From positions 1,116,001 to 1,180,000 of the forward strand of contig CAXXNI010000002.1 of the NCBI GenBank assembly GCA_963663285.2: a stretch of DNA of 64,000 nt. Reading direction: 5' to 3'. The notes below the pieces were generated by a model that did not search any database, was not told the DNA's origin, and worked only from the letters and a program-made list of their open reading frames with translations. This document shows positions 29,403 through 38,847 of the stretch, one piece after another. A program made the position numbers and the translations under genes. This stretch comes from CAXXOK01 sp963663285 (GTDB lineage: Bacteria > Bacillota > Clostridia > Christensenellales > Aristaeellaceae). Position 1 is the first letter of the stretch, and each line of letters opens with the position of its first letter.

Positions 29403-30341
29403 ATGACCCGTAGCGATGACCGTACAAACAAGCAGGCTCGACCCTGTACCATAGAAACCAATTATATGAAAACTGCCGATGGCAGTTGCTTAATTACCAC
29501 CGGCGTGACAAAAGTGATTTGCACCGCCAGTGTGGAAGAGAATGTGCCCCCGTTCCTGCGCGGTCAGGGCCGCGGATGGGTAACGGCGGAATATGCCATG
29601 CTCCCTGCATCGACCGGGCGGCGCAAGCAACGCGACGGCATTAAAAAGGATGGCCGCAGCGTAGAAATACAGCGGTTGATTGGCCGCTCCCTCCGGCAGG
29701 CTGTGGATATGCAAAAGCTGGGCGAACGAACCATTACGCTGGACTGCGATGTATTGCAGGCGGATGGCGGCACGCGCACGGCGTCTATTACCGGAGCTTA
29801 TGTTGCGCTGGTGCTGGCTGTGCATAAACTGATGCAGAATGGTTTGCTGGCGGAAAACCCCATCATCGGGCAAGTAGCGGCTATCAGTGCTGGTATTGTG
29901 GATAACCAACCGATGCTGGATTTATGCTATGTGGAGGACAGCGCCGCACAAACGGATATGAACTTCGTGCTAAACCATAAGGGAGAATTTATTGAGCTGC
30001 AGGGCACAGGCGAAGGGCGTGCTTTTACCACGCGCGAGCTGGATACCCTGCTTACTTACGGACGTGCCGGTATCCGCGGGCTCATGCGCACCCAGCGGGA
30101 AGCGCTGCTTGGACAGGGTGATCTGTTGGTTCCCCTGCCCCGCATTGTCGTAGCGACGGGTAATGCACATAAATTAAAGGAGTTACGCGCAATCCTCGGC
30201 GGCTCCTGCGAATTGGTGGGCATGGATGAAGCCGGCTTTGCCGATGACATAGAGGAGAACGGCGAAACTTTCAGCGATAATGCTGTCATTAAAGCAGAAG
30301 CGGTGATTGCGTGCCACCGGGCTGCCTGCGCTGGCAGATGA
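29403..30341 (+). CDS. rph: ribonuclease PH, read through in frame into RdgB
   Basis: Residues 1 to about 240 are RNase PH, the phosphate-dependent 3' exonuclease that trims tRNA precursors. Segments VICTASVEENVPPFL, GWVTAEYAMLPASTGRR, LDCDVLQADGGTRTASITG and the C-terminal LDTLLTYGRAGIRGL are family signatures. The same frame continues without a stop into the start of an XTP/dITP pyrophosphatase (IVVATGNAHKLKEL). It then breaks at about 30305-30320. The join lies at about 30117-30130. It may be a true fusion, or two adjacent genes joined by a one-base error, since indels are common just downstream. The start follows GGAAGGAAG. Gene order rph-rdgB-phosphoesterase is the same as in Bacillus. 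Confidence 0.88.
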   Translation: MTRSDDRTNKQARPCTIETNYMKTADGSCLITTGVTKVICTASVEENVPPFLRGQGRGWVTAEYAMLPASTGRRKQRDGIKKDGRSVEIQRLIGRSLRQAVDMQKLGERTITLDCDVLQADGGTRTASITGAYVALVLAVHKLMQNGLLAENPIIGQVAAISAGIVDNQPMLDLCYVEDSAAQTDMNFVLNHKGEFIELQGTGEGRAFTTRELDTLLTYGRAGIRGLMRTQREALLGQGDLLVPLPRIVVATGNAHKLKELRAILGGSCELVGMDEAGFADDIEENGETFSDNAVIKAEAVIACHRAACAGR

Positions 30342-30718
30342 TAGCGGCCTTGCCGTAGATGCGCTGAATGGCGATCCGGGTGTACACAGCGCAAGATATG
30401 CGGGTAGCCATGGCGATAGCGACGCAAATAATGCACTGTTGTTGAAGAATATGCAGGGCGTTACAGATCGCAGCTGCAAATTCGTTTGTGCTATGGCCCT
30501 TGCTATGCCCGGCGCGGATACCCGCGTGGTTGTAGGTGAATGCCCCGGTACTCTGCTTAGCGAAAAGCGTGGCGAAGCAGGGTTTGGGTACGATCCCCTG
30601 TTTTTATATGAAACCGGCAAAACATTTGCTGAGATGGGCGAAGGTGCGAAAAAACAAAGTGAGTCATCGCGCGAAAGCGTCTGCGCTGATGCGCGGGGTG
30701 ATCACGGAGGTGTTTTAG
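30126..30718 (+). CDS. rdgB: RdgB/Ham1 XTP-dITP pyrophosphatase, two frameshifts
   Basis: This enzyme hydrolyses non-canonical purine nucleoside triphosphates such as dITP and XTP. The N-terminal part RIVVATGNAHKLKEL is in the rph frame. After a break at about 30305-30320 the next frame gives GLPALADDSGLAVDALNG and GEAGFGYDPLF, the catalytic signatures. A second break lies in the A6 run at 30649-30654: removing one A gives a normal C-terminus (VSHRAKASALMRG) ending at TAG 30716-30718. A TTG at 30126 would be the start if it is a separate gene. The overlap with the fused reading frame upstream is deliberate. Confidence 0.85.
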
Positions 30719-30719
30719 G

Positions 30720-31227
30720 GTGAAAATCGTTGCTTTCAGCGATAGCCACAATAATCCTGCTCTGCTAACACAGGCTGTTTTACAGGCGCAGCAGACAGGC
30801 GTTATCGACATTTGCGTGCATTGCGGAGACGGGGTTCGCGATTTAGATACGATAGAGCCTATTCTGCGGCAGTCCAATCCGAATGTACGCCTGTACGGCG
30901 TACGCGGAAATTGTGATATAGGAGCTTTTCAGCACCACACAGTAGAACTGTTTGATGCAAATGGTGTTCGCTTCATGGTAACACACGGCCATACGTACCA
31001 TGTGAAAGAAAATTGTGAGGGGCTTCGCACCGCTGCCCGGGGCTACGGCGCAAAAGTTGCCTTTTTCGGGCACACACACCGGTCTCTACTTACAGAATCC
31101 TGCGGTGTAACGCTGATCAATCCCGGCGCCATCGTCAATCACATGCAGGGCGGGCATTGCTTATGCACAGGTACTGGTGGAACCGTCCGGCGAATTCCAC
31201 GCCGATCTGTTCCGGTGGCTGGCTTAG
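30720..31227 (+). CDS. YfcE/MJ0936-type phosphodiesterase, frameshifted near the end
   Basis: This small metallophosphoesterase resembles Bacillus YsnB and other MJ0936/YfcE-family phosphodiesterases. Metal-binding motifs are SDSHNN at the N-terminus (the usual DxH), HCGDGV, GVRGNCD, THGHTY and FGHTHRS, so the active site is complete. The GTG start follows GGAGGTG and lies just after rdgB. The final 27 residues read wrongly in the assembled frame. One extra G in the run at 31152-31154 explains this, and removing it gives a normal ending (EFHADLFRWLA) with stop at 31225-31227 in place of 31232. Confidence 0.88.
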
Positions 31228-31332
31228 CTTAATTCATCCGAGACACTTACAGCTGTTGAAAATTCTATAAATACCTTCGTTATGCTCCGTTATCAAGCGG
31301 AGCATTTTGCTATAAAAACTTTTCCAAAAATG

Positions 31333-31361
31333 TTGACAATCATTCCATAGCGTGCTACTAT
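31333..31361 (+). promoter_or_regulatory. iscR-iscS-iscU promoter with possible operator
   Basis: A perfect TTGACA (31333-31338) and TACTAT (31356-31361) are 17 bases apart. Just downstream, ATTCCGA (31370-31376) and TCGGGAT (31386-31392) form an imperfect inverted repeat, which could be an autoregulatory site for the Rrf2-family regulator encoded next. Confidence 0.75.
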
Positions 31362-31408
31362 ATCCTTGAATTCCGATCAGAATAGTCGGGATTCGGAAAG
31401 GAAGCCCG

Positions 31409-31837
31409 ATGAAACTCTCAACTCGCGGTAAATACGGGCTATACGCCATGTATTACCTTGCCAGTCATAAAGATGACGGCCCGCAAAGTCTCCAGAATAT
31501 TGCGTCGGTCGGTATCCCCCGGCAGTATCTGGAACAGTTGCTGGGCAGTTTACGCCGGGCCGGGCTGGTCAGTTCGGTACGGGGTGCACAAGGCGGCTAC
31601 CAAATCGCATGCGATCCGGATCATACAACGATTCTGGATGTGATTGACGCGATGGAAGGGCCGCTGGAGTTAAGCGATTGTATGGCGGATGAAAAAGGAT
31701 GTAAATATGCCACCAAATGCGCCGTTCGGCGCGTATGGCAAAAACTCACTGATTCCATCAACCGGGAGTTGGCTGGAATTACGCTGAGCGATATGGATAA
31801 AATAGACGAATGTGAGGCAGATCAGCATGTCGGATAA
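31409..31837 (+). CDS. iscR: IscR-like Rrf2-family regulator
   Basis: This 142-residue winged-helix regulator controls Fe-S cluster biogenesis. The N-terminal MKLSTRGKYGLYAMYYLA, the helix QYLEQLLGSLRRAGLV and the wing SVRGAQGGYQ are typical of Rrf2 proteins. Three cysteines at 91, 98 and 104 fit the 2Fe-2S site of IscR-like members. CymR-type relatives without these cysteines are therefore less likely. The gene heads an iscR-iscS-iscU operon and overlaps iscS by 11 bases, which supports autoregulation. Frame is intact. Confidence 0.9.
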   Translation: MKLSTRGKYGLYAMYYLASHKDDGPQSLQNIASVGIPRQYLEQLLGSLRRAGLVSSVRGAQGGYQIACDPDHTTILDVIDAMEGPLELSDCMADEKGCKYATKCAVRRVWQKLTDSINRELAGITLSDMDKIDECEADQHVG

Positions 31838-33012
31838 GCAGATCATTTACATGGATAACGCTGCAACCACGGCGGTACGGAAGGAAGTACTGGATGCCAT
31901 GCTACCCTATTTCATAGAGCATTACGGCAATCCCAGTTCCATTCACTGCGTGGGTCGGGATGCAAAACGCGCGGTTGAAGCGGCACGCAGGCAGGTTGCC
32001 GCAGCCATCGGCGCACAGCCGCAGGAAATATACTTTACGGCCGGGGGCAGTGAGAGTGATAACTGGGCTATCCGCTCCGCGACCGAGATGCTCCAAAAAA
32101 AAGGGCAAGCATATTATCACCAGCGCAATCGAGCATCACGCAGTGTTACATACTTGCGAGTATTTGGAGAAGAAACACGGCTATCGTGTTACGTACCTTC
32201 CGGTGGATGAATACGGTATCGTCAATCCGGCGGATGTGAAAGCCGCTATTGCGGAAGATACGGTGCTCATCACTATTATGGCTGCCAACAATGAAATCGG
32301 CACCCTGCAGCCGATTGCCGAAATCGGCAAGATAGCCAAGGAGGCAGGCGTTCTGTTCCATACCGACGCGGTACAGGCTATCGGCGCGATTCCGGTGGAT
32401 GTAAACGATATGAATGTTGATTTGCTTTCGCTGTCCGCCCACAAATTCCACGGCCCCAAAGGCGTTGGTGCGCTTTATGTGCGTAAGGGTGTGCGGATGA
32501 GCAACCTCATTTACGGCGGCGCGCAGGAACGTAACTTGCGCGGCGGCACCGAAAACCTTGCTTCCATTGTTGGGCTGGGTAAAGCCATCGAGATCGCCGT
32601 AACAGAGCTACCGGATTACACCGAAAAAATGACCAAGCTGCGCGATCAGCTGATTGACGGCATTCTGGCGGAAATTCCGGATGTTCGTTTGAACGGTCAC
32701 CGCACCCTGCGGTTGCCGGGCAATGTGAACGTCAGCGTACGTTACATTGAAGGCGAGTCGCTGCTGATGCGGCTGGATTTAGCCGGCATCGAAGGTTCCA
32801 GCGGTTCTGCATGCACCAGCGGAGCGCTTGATCCGTCCCATGTGCTTTTAGCCATCGGTTTACCGCATGAGATTGCACACGGCAGCCTACGTTTGTCCCT
32901 GGGGATCAATAATACGGAAGCAGATACTGAGCGCGTATTGGAAGCGCTGCCCCCCATTGTGGAAACACTCCGCGCCATGAGCCCCTTAACCCAGCCGGTC
33001 TGCAACGCCTAA
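31827..33012 (+). CDS. iscS: cysteine desulfurase IscS/NifS, one frameshift
   Basis: This PLP enzyme supplies sulfur from cysteine for Fe-S cluster assembly on the adjacent scaffold. It begins IIYMDNAATT with the YGNPSSIH segment. The PLP lysine is in SLSAHKFHGPKG, and the sulfur-accepting cysteine is in GSSGSACTSGALD. The reading frame breaks at the run of eight A residues at 32095-32102. Removing one A joins MLQKKGKHIITSAIEHHA correctly, and the full product is about 394 residues. The ATG at 31827 overlaps iscR. An essential function and a homopolymer site argue for sequence error rather than a pseudogene. Confidence 0.92.
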
Positions 33013-33072
33013 CCCAAAGTTTCACACCACATTTTTACGTATATATGGTATACTGATAAGGAGGGAAACACC

Positions 33073-33447
33073 ATGTACTCAGATAAAGTCATGGATCACT
33101 TTGAACACCCGCGCAATGTAGGCGAAATCCCCGACGCTTCCGGCAGCGGAACGGTCGGAAACCCCAAATGCGGCGATATTATGAAGATCGACCTCAAGGT
33201 TGAAAATAACATCATTACCGATGTGAAATTCAAAACCTTTGGGTGTTGCGCCGCTGTTGCCACCAGCAGCATGGCGACTGAAATGGTAAAAGGCAAATCG
33301 GTAGACGAGGCGCTGGAGATTACCAACAAAGCCGTTGCCGAAGCGCTGGATGGTCTGCCCCCTGTAAAAATGCACTGCTCCGTGCTGGCAGAAGAAGCAA
33401 TTCACGCCGCGCTGGAGGACTATCATAAGAAGCATCCGCAGGGCTGA
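33073..33447 (+). CDS. nifU: Fe-S scaffold protein IscU/NifU N-terminal type
   Basis: This 124-residue scaffold assembles clusters with IscS. The three ligand cysteines are Cys33 (NPKCGD), Cys58 (FGCCAA) and Cys102 (KMHCSVLAEEA). The glycine normally following the second ligand is replaced by a further cysteine, Cys59, which is unusual. The IscU-type LPPVK motif is present, and the glycine-rich insertion of SufU is absent. The gene lies 60 bases after iscS behind AAGGAGGG. The frame is intact although both neighbours are broken. Confidence 0.93.
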   Translation: MYSDKVMDHFEHPRNVGEIPDASGSGTVGNPKCGDIMKIDLKVENNIITDVKFKTFGCCAAVATSSMATEMVKGKSVDEALEITNKAVAEALDGLPPVKMHCSVLAEEAIHAALEDYHKKHPQG

Positions 33448-33478
33448 TCCCGCGGACGCGGGAAAGGAACACGCTTCT

Positions 33479-35254
33479 ATGCCCGATGTACACGGGAATA
33501 TTGAAGGTATCCGCAACAGTACGCTTGCGGAGTTAAAAGCCATATACGATTATCCGGTCTTGCCGGATGAGTTTATGCCGCAGGAGCTGCTTTTGCAGCT
33601 CTGCGGCTATTCTGCGTCCCTCAACCGGGAAATTGCCATTTATCTTACACGTGACGGAGAAGTTGCCGATATGATCATCGGCAAAGCCGACCACGTCGAT
33701 TTGCCGGATATTCGGCTGCGCCGCAGTGAAGCCCGTTTATCCATGGTGCGCTGCATTCATACCCACCCCCGCAGTAACGGTTTACTGAGCGATGTGGACA
33801 TCAGTGCTTTACTTTCGATGCGTTTTGACGCGATGTGCGCCGTCGGCGTTGATGAAAAAGGCCGCCCGACAACTGCGGAATGCGCTTTTTTACGTCCCGA
33901 AGCTCCCGGCGAAGTCGAACGCACCAGCTTACTGCCCGCAAAGCGGATTCCAGATGACGCTTGGATGACAACCATCCGGGAGATCGATACCCGGCTGGTC
34001 GCCGTTATGCCGGACACTAAGCCGGACAAAGAAAAAGCCATTCTCGTAGGTATTGAGAGCGAAGAATCACTTACGGAGCTTTCCGCGTTGGCGCAGACCG
34101 CCGGGGCGCAAACCGTGCTTACGGTTCTGCAAAAACGCACAAAGCCAGATACCGCATACTGCATTGGTAAAGGCAAAGCAGAAGAATTATCGCTGAAAGC
34201 CCAGGCCGCACAGGCGGACGTGGTGATTTTTGACGAAGAGCTGACCGGCGTCATGCAAAAAAATCTGGAGGAGCTTTTACGCCTCAAGGTTGTAGACCGA
34301 ACCGCTCTGATATTGGATATTTTTGCCGCACGCGCCAACACGCGTGAAGGCAAACTGCAAGTAGAAATGGCTCAGCTTGCTTACCGCTCCCAGCGCTTGC
34401 TGGGGCAAGGACTGGTGCTCAGCCGTCTGGCGGGCGGCATCGGTACCCGCGGCCCGGGCGAAAGCAAGCTGGAGGTCAGCCGCCGTAGGATTCGCGAACG
34501 CCTTACCATACTGGAAAAGCAGCTGTCCACCATGGAAAAGCAGCGGTCGCTGCGCAGACAGGAACGTGTGAAGCGGCAGACCCCCGTAATCGCATTGGTT
34601 GGATATACTAACGCGGGAAAATCCACCCTGTTTAACCGCTTGACCGGTGCGGATGTATATGTGCAAAACGAACTTTTCGCCACGCTGGACAGCGTAAGCC
34701 GCCCCATTACTCTACCCCCATGGGCAGCAGGTGTTATTGGTGGATACGGTCGGCTTTATCCGAAAGCTGCCGCATGATCTGGTCAAAGCCTTCCGCGCCA
34801 CATTGGAGGAAGCAGCCTTGGCTGATGTGGTCGTCATCGTATCCGACGCCGCGAACCCGAGATTTTCCAGCAGCACGCTACGGTAGAAGAGGTGTTGGCT
34901 TCTCTTGGGGCTACGGAAGCACCCCGTATCGATGTCATCAACAAACAGGATCTATCCGCCACGGTTCCCCCGGCTTTTCCCGGTGCTCTCGGTATCAGCG
35001 CGTTAAATGGTTTCCGGTGTTCCGGAAACTGCTTGCGCAAATTGAAAATGTGCTCGCGTTGGATAAGAAGGAATATCAGCTGCTAATTCCTTTTTCAGCC
35101 TATGCCGTATTGGATCAATTATACCGCTCCGGCGGGTGTTTTAAGCCAGCAGCACAGTGAAGAAGGCGTCATCGTACAACTGCGCAGCGACGTTAAAACT
35201 GTAAAAAATGCCTGTAAAGCAGGAGCACACCTGCTGAGTGACGAAGAGAATTAG
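33479..35254 (+). CDS. hflX: GTPase HflX, four frameshifts
   Basis: HflX is a ribosome-associated GTPase that splits stalled or hibernating ribosomes. The N-terminal 430 residues read normally, including the HflX signature GGIGTRGPGESKLEVSRR and the P-loop GYTNAGKST. Four single-base changes then break the frame: an extra C in 34715-34719, a missing base near 34856-34858, a missing base near 35004-35014 and an extra G in 35134-35136. With these repaired the expected VDTVGFIRKLPHDLV, NKQD and C-terminal domain appear and end at TAG 35252-35254. The N-terminal region of about 190 residues before the usual HflX domain contains HTHPRSNG, suggesting an added JAB-like or structural domain, as in some Clostridia. 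Confidence 0.9.
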
Positions 35255-35289
35255 TTGAATCATATTGAAATGTTGGAGGAGAGATCCCC

Positions 35290-35965
35290 TTGGTATTGCA
35301 AAATATTGTATCGGTGCTCGCCCTTTCCGCTACGCTGCTGCATGGCAGTATGGATGCGGCTATGCCCGATAAAAATATTGACGGTACTTTGTTTTTTAGT
35401 TAATCGCGCCCACATGGTCAGCGAAAATTACGCACCCGAGGTGCGTAAGACAAACTTATACGGTCTTTCCCAATCCATGCGAGACGATGCCGCCACCGCG
35501 TTGGAAGAGCTGTTTTGCCGCCGCCAAAGAAGACGGCGTTAGTTTATCCACTGTTTCGGGTTACCGCAGTTACGCAAAGCAAAACACAATTCATTCGCGT
35601 AAAGTGTAAGACCATTGGGCAGGAAGCTGCCGATATGCTTTCTGCTTTGCCCGGCGCCAGCGAGCACCAGCTTGGGCTCGCAATGGATGTTGCACAGCGC
35701 AACTCATCTCAATTAAATTCCGGCTTTGGGAATACGGAAGCAGGGAAATGGGTAGCCGCAAACGCATACCGTTTTGGGTTTATTGTACGCTATCAGGAAG
35801 GGATGGAAGACATCACCGGATATAGCTACGAACCTTGGCACATTCGCTATGTAGGCAAAGAATATGCCAATGAGATATATGCATTCGGTCAGCCGCTGGA
35901 AATGTTATGTTTCCGCGCACCGGTTAGCAGTATATGATTTCTTGATTCAACAAATCGACGAATGA
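35290..35965 (+). CDS. VanY-type D-Ala-D-Ala carboxypeptidase, four frameshifts (first of three)
   Basis: This secreted or membrane-anchored peptidase trims terminal D-alanine from peptidoglycan stem peptides. The zinc motif SEHQLGLAMD and the later EPWHIRYVG are intact. The frame breaks at the T6 run 35392-35397, the T4 run 35513-35516, near 35601-35612, and at 35905-35906. Repaired, the product is about 224 residues with a hydrophobic N-terminus and the motif SGYRSY. The TTG start at 35290 is chosen because GGAGGA lies 9 bases upstream. The repaired gene ends 9 bases before the next VanY-like gene. Confidence 0.85.
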
Positions 35966-35974
35966 GGTGTACCC

Positions 35975-36989
35975 ATGAAGAAACTGGCCGCCGTTCTCCT
36001 TGCGCTGTCCCTGTTGACTATCTGTCTGCCAACCTACGGCGAAGGTGAAGGACGGACCCAAGCAGAAACCGGTACGCAAAGCGCATCGGTTTTAATAACA
36101 ACCGAAGCGCAAAACGATAGCGTAACTACTGATGTCCCAGAGGAAGACGCCGGCGAGACCACAGTTGCAGGTGAGTGGAGTTTCCCCGTTACGCTTACGG
36201 AACTGCAAAGCGACCATTCTTTGCTTGTCAACCGCGATAATCTGCTGGCTTCCGACTATGTGCCGGATGATCTGATTTATGTAACTGTTTCGCCGCGCAT
36301 CCAGCAGCAAAGTTGAATTGCGGGAAGAAGTTAACGAAGCGCTGGCAAAAATGTTTGAAGCCGCAAGCGCTGTAACCGAGTACACCTATCAGGTTCAAAA
36401 CAGCAAAGACGAATGGGTGGAAAAAGAATTTAGCAGTGAGGAAGGCCTTAAGCTTGTACTCAAGAGCGGTTACCGCAGCTATGGCACCCAAAAAAACAAC
36501 ATACGCAAATTATTTAGCGCGTAATAACGGCGTGGACGATGGCATCAGCAGCCCCCCGGGCGCAAGTGAACACCAGACGGGTATGGCGTGCGACATTCTG
36601 AGCTACGAATATAATGCCAATAATAAGTATATGAATGATTCCTTCTATCAAACACCGGAAGCGCAGTGGATGGAAGAAAATTGTTATAGCTACGGGTTCA
36701 TCCTACGATATCCGGAAGATCAGGAAGCGATTACCCAAGTCCCCTACGAGCCTTGGCATTTGCGCTATGTGGGACGTGAAATTGCCGGGTACATTAAAAA
36801 CCACGGTCTTACTTTGGAAGAGTTCACCGAAATCTGGCAAGCGGAACTGGCGGATTTCGTCGCAGCTGGCGGCGATATTGAAGCACAGTTGATGTTAGAA
36901 GCCACGCACCGCGAAGCCGGTATCGAATCGGACCGGTGTTGGAAGAATACGGCGAAGATGGAGATGCGGAAATTTCTCTATCCTTTTAA
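35975..36989 (+). CDS. VanY-type D-Ala-D-Ala carboxypeptidase, three frameshifts (second of three)
   Basis: This gene encodes a second VanY-family zinc peptidase with a clear signal peptide (MKKLAAVLLALSLLTICLP). An acidic Thr/Glu-rich linker comes before the catalytic domain. Motifs SGYRSYGTQ, SEHQTGMACD and EPWHLRYVG are complete, so it should be active. Breaks lie at 36301-36302 (extra C), the A7 run 36490-36496 (extra A) and 36933-36934 (missing C). With these repaired the protein is about 337 residues and ends ISLSF at TAA 36987-36989. It follows the first VanY gene directly and is followed by a terminator. Confidence 0.87.
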
Positions 36990-37011
36990 CGCGTAGCCTA
37001 TGTGGTTTTAT

Positions 37012-37035
37012 GCACAGCCTGTTTGCAGGCTGTGC
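37012..37035 (+). terminator. terminator after the VanY pair
   Basis: A perfect 10-base stem GCACAGCCTG/CAGGCTGTGC with loop TTTG is followed by GGTTTTCTATT. It separates the VanY genes from parA. Confidence 0.8.
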
Positions 37036-37155
37036 GGTTTTCTATTCTGCTTTAACCCAGGTCGGTTTCTGCTGCGCACTCTTTACAAGTAGCGTAAAAA
37101 ACGGTAGAATAAACAAGGCTTGTCCGACCGTAAAACGTAAACGAGGCTTGATAAT

Positions 37156-37902
37156 ATGGGTAAAAACAATTGCCATCACCAATCAGAAAGGCGGCGTTGG
37201 GAAAACCACTACAGCTATTAATCTGGCTGCTTGCCTTGCGGAGATGGGCAAGCGCATCCTGTTGGTCGATCTGGACCCGCAGGGCAACAGCACCAGTGGT
37301 ATCGGGCTTCGCGCAGGCGATCAAACTGTGTATGAAGCATTGATGGACAACGTACCGCTAGCAAACATTATTACAGCAACGAAAACCAAGAATTTATGGC
37401 TTGCCTCGGCCGATATCCGGCTGGCAGGCGCCGAATTGGAACTGAAAGATGTACCCCAGCGTGAATATATGCTCAAGCAGATATTACAAACCGTTGAGCA
37501 ACAATATGATTTTATTTTTATTGACTGCCCCCCTTCGCTAGGCCTGCTAACGCTTAATGCCCTGACCGCAGCACAACGGGTGCTAATCCCTATCCAATGC
37601 GAGTATTATGCGCTTGAAGGCGTCACCAGCTTGATGAATACCGTCAACCGCGTACAGCGCAGCTTTAACCGCGGGCTGGATATTGAAGGTATTTTTATTG
37701 ACCATGCTGGATGGGACGCACCAATTTAAGCCTGCAAGTTGTCGATTCTGTAAAGAAGCATTTTCGCAATAAGGTGTTTTCTACCGCTATTCCGCGTAAT
37801 GTGCGTTTAGGGGAAGCACCCAGCCACGGAATGCCGATACACGAATACGATGCCCGCAGTCTTGGCGCAGAGTCTTACCGCCAGCTCGCAAAAGAATTTT
37901 AG
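37156..37902 (+). CDS. parA: chromosome partitioning ATPase ParA/Soj, three frameshifts
   Basis: ParA/Soj is the deviant Walker ATPase that works with ParB in chromosome segregation and replication control. The P-loop KGGVGKTTT, the LVDLDPQGNST motif and DCPPSLGLLTLNAL are present. The ATG at 37156 is out of frame with the body; removing one G from 37158-37160 gives MVKTIAITNQKGG. Two further extra bases, in T5 37692-37696 and G3 37713-37715, break the segment that should read LLTMLDGRTNLS. The C-terminus IPRNVRLGEAPSHG is normal. The apparent longer N-terminus from 37010 is an artefact of the first break. Confidence 0.9.
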
Positions 37903-37957
37903 AACGGAACAAATAATGCTTATCCCCCGTTATCTTATTGAGAAGGAGCTTTTGCCC

Positions 37958-38805
37958 ATGAAAAAAACCGCCTTGGACGCGGCCTAGACGCCCTCCTTCC
38001 ACTGGATGACGATTTACTGGATACATCCGTGCGGGAGATTTCGATTTTAGACATCGATCCCAACCAATCCCAGCCGCGCAAGACCTTTAATAAGGATGCC
38101 TTAGAACAATTGGCTGAAAGCATCCGGCAGGCAGGCGTATTACAACCGATCTTAACGGTTGAACATGGTACGCGTTACCGCATCATTGCAGGCGAAAGGC
38201 GTTTCCGTGCCGCTCGGCTGGCTGGGCTTACTACGATTCCCTGTATTGTTCGCAGCTTAACACAGGAACAGCAGTTGGAGGCCGCCCTCATTGAGAATCT
38301 CCAGCGGGAAGATTTGAACCCCATCGAAGAAGCACAGGCGATTCGCGGTTTAATGGAGCAATGCGGCTATACGCAAGAAGAAGCTGCAAAGAAGCTAGGC
38401 AAAAGCAGACCTGCCGTAACCAACGCTCTGCGGCTGCTCACCCTCCCCCAGAGCGTTATGAATCTGGTTCTGGAAGGTAAATTAAGCGCAGGACATGCAC
38501 GCGTACTGGCGGGCGTATCGCCGGAAACCAGACAGTTGGAACTAGCGCACCAAACCGTGCTGCACGATTACAGCGTGCGAAAGCTGGAAGAGATAACCCA
38601 AAAGAAACCTGCCTCAATCCGCAGCACAACCCCCGAGAAAAAACGCAGCGCGGAATTGGTTTCGCTGGAGGATACCGTACGCGAAGCCATAGGTGTTAAA
38701 ACGGCGCTCACCGGCAACGAGCGCAAAGGAAAGATTACGCTTACCTATAGTAACCCTCAGGAGCTTGAACATATCTACGAAGTCTTTGGACGGCTGTTAA
38801 GCTAG
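37958..38805 (+). CDS. parB: chromosome partitioning protein ParB/Spo0J, one frameshift at the start
   Basis: ParB is the centromere-binding CTPase partner of ParA. The main frame contains the ParB/Sulfiredoxin-like domain with PNQSQPRKTF, the nucleotide-binding motif AGERRFRAA and ENLQREDLNPIEEA. A helix-turn-helix (YTQEEAAKKLGKSRPAVTNALR) follows. The first 24 codons are out of frame. Adding one A to the A7 run 37961-37967 gives a classical ParB start (RLGRGLDALLP). The ATG at 37958 follows AGAAGGAG. It begins 55 bases after parA. I found no canonical parS palindrome in the window. Confidence 0.92.
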
Positions 38806-38847
38806 CCCTCGCCAAAGAGTAAGCATGAATTGGGTGGTGACGAACAT

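Noticed and set aside
37010..37155. Longer N-terminus for ParA starting at 37010
   Set aside because: It runs through a terminator hairpin and arises from a one-base break right after the true ATG at 37156.
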